Assembly: GCA_021835105.1 (NCBI GenBank) | Contig: JAKBQS010000046.1 | Span: forward strand, 1-6,499 | Length of the DNA: 6,499 bases | Reading direction: 5' to 3' | From: Microcaldota archaeon | GTDB taxonomy: Archaea; Micrarchaeota; Micrarchaeia; Micrarchaeales; CABMGC01 | Part shown: piece by piece, positions 1 through 5,637 of the stretch | How positions within the stretch are numbered: position 1 is the first letter of the stretch | How the letters are laid out: the number at the start of each line of letters is the position of its first letter | The notes under the pieces: generated by a model | Databases searched by the model: none | What the model was told of the DNA's origin: nothing | Seen by the model: the letters and a program-made list of their open reading frames with translations, nothing else | Made by a program: the position numbers and the translations under genes

Positions 1-1485
1 CAGAATATGATGTCAAATGAGCTCTCAAAGAGGGCATTCCTGAGCCGGCCTCCGGAACCGCCGCACGAGTTCCTCCTGAATGACCCTACTGATTCGATAT
101 TCATAGGCATAACCAAGCTCTTCGGGGTGCCGTTCACCTGGACATACGCAAACGTCACGAACCCTCATATAGCGGTAGTCGGGATAACAGGATCGGGTAA
201 GAGCTTCTTTGTGAAGACATTCCTCCTGCGCGCCAGCTACGTATGGAATACCAACGCGATAATCATAGACTGGGCCGGGGAGTACAAGGGATGGGTGAAG
301 CAGAGCGGCGGTACGGTGGTATCCCTTGGCAAAGGGGACTATATAAACATACTCGACCTCTCAGGCATGAAGCCACTTGACAGGGCGAAGCAGATCTCGA
401 ATGCCCTGGATATACTTACTGACATAACTGACTTTCCAGAACAGCGCAGGCTAACTGTAGAGGCTATAGAACAGGCGTATGTGAATTTCGGCTTCGCCAT
501 GGCGTCCACTCCTGATCCAAACAGGGACGCTCCTACGCTGAAGGACGTGACGAAACTGCTTGAGGAGAAGCTTCAGGAGGGCACATACCAGTATCCCGCG
601 GAGCTTGAGAATGCCATATACCGGCTAAGGCAGTTCTCAAGGGAAGGTGAAGACTACTTCGCAAGAAAGAGCACCATAGACATAGGCAAGCTCTCAAGCT
701 CAGGTCTTGTTGACCTCGACCTCTCAGGCCTTCCTGACGAGAAGTTCAGGGCATTGGCCGCCCTTTTCATACTCCAGACACTGAAGGAGAAGATGCGCGT
801 AGAGGGATGGAGTGCATCAAAAGGCATAAAGGCGCTCGTTGTCCTTGATGAGGCATGGAAGATAGCAAGCGACGAAAGAAGCGACGCCATAACCATAATA
901 AGGGAGGGGAGAAAATACCAGTTCGGGCTTATAGTCGCATCGCAGAACCCTACCGATGTCAATGAAACGATATTCTCCAATGTTGGTACTACCATAATGC
1001 TGCGTGTAAGGTTCGAGAAGTTCATAAGCTATCTTCAGGGATCACTCAACTTCTCCAATTTCATGAGATCCGAGATAAGCAAGTTCGGCGTGGGCCAGGC
1101 TGCGATAGACATGTCCTTCCAGACATCCGTCCAATTCCCAAACGTCTTCGTGCTAGACAGGATAGTCGGCGAGATACCTCTTGACGTATATACTCTGACT
1201 GTTGCCGACATACTCAATGACAATGAGCTTGCCGACAAGAGCATACTGAGGGATTACTCATTCGAGAAGATAGACCTCAACTCAAGGTTCGTCCAGATGA
1301 ATCTAGCTTCAGACACCATCACAAAGTTATTCGCGGCGCTCGACTCGAAGAATAGGATAGTCGATATGCGCACACTCGTGCAGATCTTCCTCAAAGAAAA
1401 TGTAAACAAGGAGACCATACTGATATTCATGAGGAGCATAGGCCTCCCGGATACAATAATAAGCAGGGCTCTTATAATAAAATAG
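1..1485 (+). CDS. HerA/VirB4-superfamily ATPase, probably 5'-truncated by the window edge
   Basis: This is a P-loop ATPase of the FtsK-HerA superfamily, closest in style to VirB4/HerA motors that move DNA or energise secretion and pilus-like assembly at the membrane. Numbering from the ATG at 7: Walker A is GITGSGKS (59-66), followed by an acidic strand IIIDWAGEY (85-93), Walker B VVLDEAW (278-284, D281/E282), the REGRKY segment (299-304), a sensor-like ASQNP (311-315, Q313) and TTIMLRVR (328-335) with a candidate arginine finger. The run GSGKSF..K..LLR, then a DxxGEY strand and INILDL, is typical of VirB4. Residues 1-58 look like the strand region just before the P-loop. The frame is open to base 1 with no stop and no visible ribosome-binding site, so an N-terminal domain may lie upstream; ATGs at 7 and 10 are alternative starts. 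Residues 410-492 form an added helical tail that resembles the next gene. No transmembrane helix is seen. The family call is firm; the substrate is unknown. Confidence 0.9.
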   Translation, partial: QNMMSNELSKRAFLSRPPEPPHEFLLNDPTDSIFIGITKLFGVPFTWTYANVTNPHIAVVGITGSGKSFFVKTFLLRASYVWNTNAIIIDWAGEYKGWVKQSGGTVVSLGKGDYINILDLSGMKPLDRAKQISNALDILTDITDFPEQRRLTVEAIEQAYVNFGFAMASTPDPNRDAPTLKDVTKLLEEKLQEGTYQYPAELENAIYRLRQFSREGEDYFARKSTIDIGKLSSSGLVDLDLSGLPDEKFRALAALFILQTLKEKMRVEGWSASKGIKALVVLDEAWKIASDERSDAITIIREGRKYQFGLIVASQNPTDVNETIFSNVGTTIMLRVRFEKFISYLQGSLNFSNFMRSEISKFGVGQAAIDMSFQTSVQFPNVFVLDRIVGEIPLDVYTLTVADILNDNELADKSILRDYSFEKIDLNSRFVQMNLASDTITKLFAALDSKNRIVDMRTLVQIFLKENVNKETILIFMRSIGLPDTIISRALIIK

Positions 1486-1489
1486 GTGG
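1484..1489 (+). promoter_or_regulatory. Ribosome-binding site (AGGTGG) for the TTG-started 99-residue gene
   Basis: AGGTGG overlaps the TAG stop of the ATPase gene and ends 6 bases before TTG at 1496. GGTG is a common archaeal Shine-Dalgarno core. An in-frame TAG at 1493-1495 rules out any earlier start, so this site supports TTG over the internal ATG at 1541. Confidence 0.55.
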
Positions 1490-1495
1490 CATTAG

Positions 1496-1795
1496 TTGGC
1501 ATCGACATTCACGATAAAGCGCATAAACCTGAAGAGGGCAATGGCAGTAGCGGGCATCAGCGAGAAGAATGCTGAATCCTTATTCGCCTCACTCAACAGG
1601 ATGCACAGGCATGTAAATGCCGTTGCATTCGCAGGCATGCTCCAGAAATCGGGCGCCAAGAGAAAGGACATAGAAAATATCCTAAGGCGAATCGGAATAG
1701 ACGACGTATCGATAACCTCCATATTCAATACTCTGGACGAAGAGAAAATAAAATCGACATTCGGCAAGGTTGTCGAACTCAGTGTGGATATGTGA
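1496..1795 (+). CDS. Small helical protein resembling the C-terminal tail of the upstream ATPase
   Basis: This is a 99-residue protein of unknown function, predicted to be soluble, basic and largely helical. It has no signal peptide, membrane segment or cysteine. Residues 29-76 align without a gap to residues 441-488 of the preceding ATPase: by my count 13 of 48 positions are identical, including the shared features LFAxL near the start and RxIG near the end, and most other positions are conservative. This suggests a stand-alone copy of the ATPase tail, which could compete with or pair with it, but the match is short and made by eye. The TTG start is chosen because a TAG lies directly upstream and AGGTGG sits 6 bases before it; ATG at 1541 would remove 15 residues without touching the matched part. 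The gene begins 10 bases after the ATPase stop and ends 4 bases before the next ATG, so co-transcription is very likely. Confidence 0.75.
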   Translation: MASTFTIKRINLKRAMAVAGISEKNAESLFASLNRMHRHVNAVAFAGMLQKSGAKRKDIENILRRIGIDDVSITSIFNTLDEEKIKSTFGKVVELSVDM

Positions 1796-1799
1796 GAAC

Positions 1800-2225
1800 A
1801 TGAAGGGCAAGAAAGTATCGATGTGCATTGTATGCGGAAAGCCCAAGAAAGGCATAGCCGTGCACGAGGATCATGTCATATTCGCAATAAGATGGTTCAA
1901 GACAAACATAACAAAGAACGCAAGCAACAATGAACTGGTGGTGTGCAAGGAATGCTATCCTAAATACGCCAAGGAGAGGCGCAGATACACCTCAAGGCTC
2001 AGCCTCTATATAGGGATAGGCTTAATCTTCGCAATATTGCTTATAATCTCTACCCCATCTGTAGGGTCAGTCCTGGCTGCGATAGGCGTACTTGTCTTCC
2101 TCTATGCCCTCTCACTGCTGAGCTACATACCACGCCTGGAGCTAGAAATACAGCACGGTATCGATACTGGCGCGTCAGTATCCACCAAGCCGCAGAAATG
2201 GGGCAAATTGCAAAATAATAAATAA
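1800..2225 (+). CDS. Zinc-ribbon-like small membrane protein with two transmembrane helices
   Basis: This 141-residue protein is not one I recognise. The N-terminus carries two CxxC pairs, C9-IV-C12-G and C49-KE-C52, separated by 36 residues. This is a treble-clef or zinc-ribbon-like metal site; H22 and H25 lie between the pairs. A basic stretch KERRR (about 58-62) leads into two hydrophobic segments, about 67-83 and 88-109, separated by a short turn containing S-T-P-S. A polar C-terminal tail of about 30 residues follows. By the positive-inside rule the zinc site and both termini face the cytoplasm, leaving a helical hairpin in the membrane. ATG at 1800 is preferred over the in-frame TTG at 1770, because the longer form would overlap the upstream gene by 26 bases while TGTGA lies just before 1800. 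A likely role is a membrane anchor or docking factor for the neighbouring ATPase; this is inferred from position only. Confidence 0.8.
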   Translation: MKGKKVSMCIVCGKPKKGIAVHEDHVIFAIRWFKTNITKNASNNELVVCKECYPKYAKERRRYTSRLSLYIGIGLIFAILLIISTPSVGSVLAAIGVLVFLYALSLLSYIPRLELEIQHGIDTGASVSTKPQKWGKLQNNK

Positions 2226-2226
2226 A
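2212..2226 (+). promoter_or_regulatory. Possible TATA-box (A/T run) for an internal, near-leaderless transcript
   Basis: An uninterrupted A/T run, AAAATAATAAATAAA, overlaps the stop codon of the zinc-ribbon gene and is centred about 25 bases before GTG at 2244. That is the usual archaeal distance from box A to the transcription start, so an internal promoter giving a leaderless mRNA is possible. It would also explain why no clear ribosome-binding site precedes 2244. The same A/T run could be chance, since lysine/asparagine codons end the upstream gene. Confidence 0.25.
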
Positions 2227-2243
2227 CCTATTGTTAAGTTATA

Positions 2244-2978
2244 GTGGTATACTTGCCCGATGAAGCACCTCCACTACCGCGCGTGGAAGAGATTGAGTTT
2301 GACGGAACTGTTTCTACAAGCCTAGATGCGATATTGCCAAAGATAAAGTCTATACCATACTACTCAATAACATTCGACGGCAATGAGATAACGCTAGTCA
2401 ATGTCGAGAGCAGGAACATAAACAAGAAGCCTTACCTATTCTATATCATAAAGATATCGCAGGGCAAACTGCGCATAACCTTCTCAGTCCCGCAGGACAC
2501 CAGCGAGAACCTGCGAAAGGCGACTGTGATAAAGAATACGGCTTCGCTTCTTTCAATGATATACTCCGACTTTAAGATACAGGAGGGAACATTCTTCCAG
2601 TATGTTGATTCAGTGATAGATAACATGATTTCCTCTCTCTCGCAGAGCTATAGTTCCATATTCAACAAATACGATGCGCTTCTATCCGAATACAAGGAGA
2701 TAAAGCGCCTGAACATAGAGCTCTCCGCGTCAAACAGGAACCTTACAATACAGAGCGCAGCCCTAAACGAGGAAAACAAGGCGCTCAAGGACCAGCTAAG
2801 CAGCCTCAAGAAATACTCAGACGAATCCCTGATGGCATCCATACAGGACTGGATACAGGTGCATGGCAGTTCGATAGACATAAACGAGTTCTCAAAGGCA
2901 TATACGGTTCCGCCATCAAGGGTGGAGCAGATACTGGACAAGATGGTCTCTATGGGGTATCTTGAGCTAAAGAGTTGA
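2244..2978 (+). CDS. Coiled-coil protein with C-terminal winged-helix-like domain
   Basis: This is a 244-residue cytoplasmic-looking protein of unknown function, with no signal peptide, membrane helix or cysteine. Residues 1-20 are acidic and proline-rich (PDEAPPLPRVEEIEFDG). Residues about 20-130 alternate strand-like and helix-like segments, suggesting a compact alpha/beta domain. Residues about 137-196 are a long helix with heptad-like hydrophobic spacing, rich in L, E, K, N and Q, and most likely a dimerising coiled coil. Residues 197-244 read as helix-turn-helix plus wing, ending DKMVSMGYLEL, the usual last helix and hairpin of a winged helix. It could be a transcriptional regulator of the cluster or a structural adaptor; the coiled coil and operon setting fit either. 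GTG at 2244 is the first start after an in-frame TAA at 2235; TTG at 2253 is an alternative. The gap of 18 bases is the widest in the cluster. Confidence 0.8.
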   Translation: MVYLPDEAPPLPRVEEIEFDGTVSTSLDAILPKIKSIPYYSITFDGNEITLVNVESRNINKKPYLFYIIKISQGKLRITFSVPQDTSENLRKATVIKNTASLLSMIYSDFKIQEGTFFQYVDSVIDNMISSLSQSYSSIFNKYDALLSEYKEIKRLNIELSASNRNLTIQSAALNEENKALKDQLSSLKKYSDESLMASIQDWIQVHGSSIDINEFSKAYTVPPSRVEQILDKMVSMGYLELKS

Positions 2979-2988
2979 AGTGCAAATG
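2976..2988 (+). promoter_or_regulatory. Stop-start junction with TGAAGTG translation-initiation motif, first copy
   Basis: TGAAGTGCAAATG contains the stop of the coiled-coil gene (TGA at 2976-2978), a GAAGTG one change from the strong site GAGGTG, and the ATG of the small basic gene. A near-identical junction occurs at 3145-3160, suggesting a shared coupling signal. GTG at 2980 is in frame with the ATG and could itself be the start. Confidence 0.4.
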
Positions 2989-3147
2989 CCTGGAAAATAT
3001 TATGTGACGATAAACAGGAAGTTTGCGTATGTCAAGGTATACAGGATAATAAAGAAGGCCGGGGAGACGAACGACATATCCAAAAAAATATCCGGTGCTC
3101 TGCAGAATTGGATAGACAAGAAATTCTCAAAGAAAGGGGCAACATGA
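2986..3147 (+). CDS. Small basic protein, 53 residues
   Basis: This short reading frame fills the space between the coiled-coil gene and the large membrane protein gene, and would be missed by a length cut-off of 60 residues. It starts MPGKYYVTINRKFAYVKVYR and ends in KKFSKKGAT before TGA at 3145. It is rich in lysine and arginine with only three acidic residues, and has no cysteine and no membrane helix. The first 20 residues look strand-like and the remainder like one or two amphipathic helices. The case for a real gene is position (it starts 7 bases after one stop and ends 10 bases before the next ATG), codon use like its neighbours (ATA, AGG, AAG), and the initiation motif it shares with the following gene. 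GTG at 2980 would add two residues. Its basic charge would suit binding to nucleic acid or to the inner membrane face, but no family is recognised. Confidence 0.65.
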   Translation: MPGKYYVTINRKFAYVKVYRIIKKAGETNDISKKISGALQNWIDKKFSKKGAT

Positions 3148-3160
3148 AGTGTAAATTATG
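3145..3160 (+). promoter_or_regulatory. Stop-start junction with TGAAGTG translation-initiation motif, second copy
   Basis: TGAAGTGTAAATTATG repeats the arrangement at 2976-2988: the TGA stop of the preceding gene opens the motif, GAAGTG follows, and the ATG of the next gene lies 6 bases after it. An in-frame TAA at 3152-3154 means ATG at 3158 is the earliest possible start of the large gene. Confidence 0.4.
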
Positions 3161-5527
3161 CCAGCCGTAAAAAAGAAGAACAACAAGCTGATCCTTGTAG
3201 TTGCCCTTGTAGCAGTAATTTTCATAGCCGTAATGCTATTCTATCTGTCTGCAACAGTTAATGTGATATCACAGAGTTTTCACCAGCAGAAGGCAAACAT
3301 CAACATAACCATCCTGCCTACGCTTGGCATATCCTCGCGGGGCTATGCCTTCTCAAACAACGCAAAGTACATCGACGGGTTTGCACTGATCAACTACTCA
3401 TTCGCAAACGCATCAAATGCAAACATAACTCTTGCAGAATATACGAAGCCTCCGGAGCCGTCCATATACCTTATAAATATCGAGAATTACTGCTACAAAT
3501 GCTTTTTCAACGAGCAGACGCTCTACTCCCAGATAAGCGCAGACCTGCGGGCGCACGATCTGCTTCGCAACTCAAGCATGTTCAGCTACATAAACATAAA
3601 CGATGTAAGGCAGATACCAGAGAATTCCATCGTTATAATACCATCAGGGCTGCTTCCCCTTCCTCTTACCCCAAGCACAGCCAGTAATAACTTTACGATA
3701 CTCAACATGCTCTCCAGGGGCGACAGCATAATATATATGGGCAATAACTTTACCGAATCGGTGACCTTTGGGGGCATAGCTGTAATAAACAACCAGAGCG
3801 TCGCAAAAGATATACTCTTAGCCAAGCTGAATACCTCATCGGTCAATGCATCTGCGCAGCCAATCAACAGCATAATATTCAACTCGCCGCTCTTCGGCTT
3901 TCAGGATGGCTACTTCTACGGAGACATAGCAACGCAAAACTCCCTAAACGGCACGCTAATCGCATTCAGCAACTACCCTTCGACCGCATGGAAAAATCAG
4001 TCTTCTATGGCAATGGACATTGCGAATGTGATAGACACAAGATACTGGCTGGACCAGATAGCTGTAGGTTACTCAAACCTGACAATACTTAACAACAGCA
4101 GGAAGCTTGACCTAATAGTAACAAGCCAAAAGCAGGTGGCTTTGGGAAACAACACCACATCCGAACTCAACAATTCATACGCAATTCTTACCGCACGACT
4201 TTACAACAATGGCACATACGCAGAACTTAATATCCCCTTCAGGATGAATTTCTCTTTCAACGGAGAAGTAAGGATGTCTTCCTCTGTAGGCGAGACACAG
4301 ACGATACCGATAGATCTGAGCGTGTACAACCTGACAGGCACATACAATACATTCAGGGCTGTTCTCCTGAATACTAGCATGGATCCGATATCGACGGGGC
4401 TTGTGGGTGATTTCAACAAACCATTTGCAGTAAGCATCGACCAGGCATTCAACTTCGTACCTGGCTACTATTTCATTGAGCTCCTTGACGGCAACAACAA
4501 CCTCTACGCAACAGGGATAACCTATCTGGACAACACGACAATAACGCCAGTGGCAATAGACTTCAAGAATGCCACATTCTCCTTCTTCACGCAGAGCAAC
4601 AACATAACCTTGAACAATGTACCATACTCCGTTTCCCTAAACAATCTCTTCGAGCAGAACGGGACTATAAGGAATGGCACAATAACATACGACCTTCCAA
4701 AGGGCACCATACTCAGCCATGGCAATCAGACATTCGCATTTGAGGTAATGGGGAAGACATATACTTACATAAGCCAGTATAGCTCGCCAACCTCAGGAGG
4801 AAATACGCTTTACATAGAATTCGGAATAGCAATAATAGTTGTAGTGTTCCTGAACCTAATGATAAGACCAGAGCTTCCTGACGACTACTACATAGACCTA
4901 CCTGATTTCACGGCATCTAAGAAGGCCAGGATAAAGGAGCAGCCACAGACTCTTGTAAATGTCTTCGATTCGGTAAACGCAAGATACCGCTGGAAGTATA
5001 TGCCTCTTACACCTGAGGAATTCAGGTATGGGATAAGCAACGGGGTAAGACACGACAATGTCCCGATATCGATAACCCAGCAGAATGCCTATACTGTGCT
5101 TATGTCCCTCCAGAGCGCAGGCCTTGTCATCGGAATGGACGATTACTTCGCGCCTGTATCTTGGGAAGAGAAGTCAAGGCACGATATTGAATATCTAGTT
5201 GTATTCAGGAAGCTGAGGGACTTCTGCGTGGCAGGGGCCATGCTCTTCACTGAACTCGACCAGAGCGACAAAGCCGACATTGTGATAATAAAGTCAGGTG
5301 TGCAGTACAATGTGGTGATATATTCAGAAAAATCATACATAAGGCCTTTCGCTGTAAGCAGCAGGCAGAAGACAATTATAGCTTTCCTCAATGAGGAAGC
5401 TAAGGAAGAGTTCCTTGGGAAGCTTTACTCGTCTTACGACAGCAGTGCCGAGATAATAAAGGCTGCGATAGCCTACTCATACGTGAAACTCGTAGATACG
5501 AGCAATACCGATGAGCTGGTATTGTAG
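3158..5527 (+). CDS. Large surface protein: two membrane helices, sequon-rich ectodomain, cytoplasmic C-terminal domain
   Basis: This 789-residue membrane protein is not one I recognise. A lysine-rich start (KKKNNK) precedes membrane helix 1 (about 11-32). Residues about 33-550 form an ectodomain with 27 N-x-S/T sequons. Membrane helix 2 spans about 551-569, ending before RPELPDDYY. The remaining 220 residues have no sequon and must be cytoplasmic if both helices cross the membrane. In the ectodomain, residues about 100-200 show strand-helix-strand order (SIYLINI 102-108, SIVIIPSG 157-164, SIIYMG 190-195), reminiscent of Rossmann or amidotransferase-like folds, with a C112-x-x-C115 pair. The rest looks beta-rich, like immunoglobulin-type surface modules. 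In the cytoplasmic part, residues about 617-672 resemble a winged helix and about 675-789 an unassigned alpha/beta domain. It is the last gene of the cluster. A role as the surface or anchoring component of a machine driven by the first gene's ATPase is inferred. Confidence 0.85.
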   Translation: MPAVKKKNNKLILVVALVAVIFIAVMLFYLSATVNVISQSFHQQKANINITILPTLGISSRGYAFSNNAKYIDGFALINYSFANASNANITLAEYTKPPEPSIYLINIENYCYKCFFNEQTLYSQISADLRAHDLLRNSSMFSYININDVRQIPENSIVIIPSGLLPLPLTPSTASNNFTILNMLSRGDSIIYMGNNFTESVTFGGIAVINNQSVAKDILLAKLNTSSVNASAQPINSIIFNSPLFGFQDGYFYGDIATQNSLNGTLIAFSNYPSTAWKNQSSMAMDIANVIDTRYWLDQIAVGYSNLTILNNSRKLDLIVTSQKQVALGNNTTSELNNSYAILTARLYNNGTYAELNIPFRMNFSFNGEVRMSSSVGETQTIPIDLSVYNLTGTYNTFRAVLLNTSMDPISTGLVGDFNKPFAVSIDQAFNFVPGYYFIELLDGNNNLYATGITYLDNTTITPVAIDFKNATFSFFTQSNNITLNNVPYSVSLNNLFEQNGTIRNGTITYDLPKGTILSHGNQTFAFEVMGKTYTYISQYSSPTSGGNTLYIEFGIAIIVVVFLNLMIRPELPDDYYIDLPDFTASKKARIKEQPQTLVNVFDSVNARYRWKYMPLTPEEFRYGISNGVRHDNVPISITQQNAYTVLMSLQSAGLVIGMDDYFAPVSWEEKSRHDIEYLVVFRKLRDFCVAGAMLFTELDQSDKADIVIIKSGVQYNVVIYSEKSYIRPFAVSSRQKTIIAFLNEEAKEEFLGKLYSSYDSSAEIIKAAIAYSYVKLVDTSNTDELVL

Positions 5528-5542
5528 TCTAACCACTAATCA

Positions 5543-5585
5543 ATTCTGATGCACCACCATCGGAGTCCTTGTCTCAGATGTTTTT
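5543..5585 (+). terminator. Possible terminator after the cluster: weak hairpin and T-tract
   Basis: Bases 5543-5551 can pair with 5558-5566 around the loop CACCAC, giving 9 pairs of which two are G-U on the plus-strand RNA. A TTTTT tract follows at 5581-5585. The hairpin is A/U-rich and sits 14 bases before the T-tract, so it is not a canonical intrinsic terminator; the T-tract alone may suffice in archaea. It lies 16 bases after the last stop of the plus-strand cluster. Confidence 0.3.
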
Positions 5586-5607
5586 CACGAAGAATCTGCC
5601 CAACATA

Positions 5608-5637
5608 GCGCAGCGATACAATGCGTCAAGGCTGCGT
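5608..5637 (-). other. Inverted repeat around the stop codon of the LamG gene
   Basis: Bases 5608-5614 (GCGCAGC) pair with 5631-5637 (GCTGCGT), seven pairs including one G-T, with a 16-base loop holding the LamG stop codon (5626-5628). No T-tract follows on the minus strand, so a terminator role is weakly supported; it could be an mRNA 3'-end structure or chance. Confidence 0.2.

Noticed and set aside
654..1508. Minus-strand open frames opposite the ATPase gene
   Set aside because: They mirror the strongly supported ATPase frame, have no recognisable motifs, and are explained by codon bias on the other strand.
1770..1799. TTG-started, 10-residue longer form of the zinc-ribbon/2-TM protein
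   Set aside because: It overlaps the upstream gene by 26 bases, and ATG at 1800 has TGTGA just before it and sits 4 bases after the upstream stop.
3144..3170. Eight-codon frame ATG...TAA spanning the start of the large gene, with a CxxC
   Set aside because: Too short, and it overlaps the start of a well-supported gene; the CxxC is likely chance.
5180..5400. PD-(D/E)xK nuclease in the cytoplasmic end of the large protein
   Set aside because: Acidic residues and a strand-like stretch around DIVIIKSG and NVVIYSEKS suggest it, but no proper D...ExK spacing is present.
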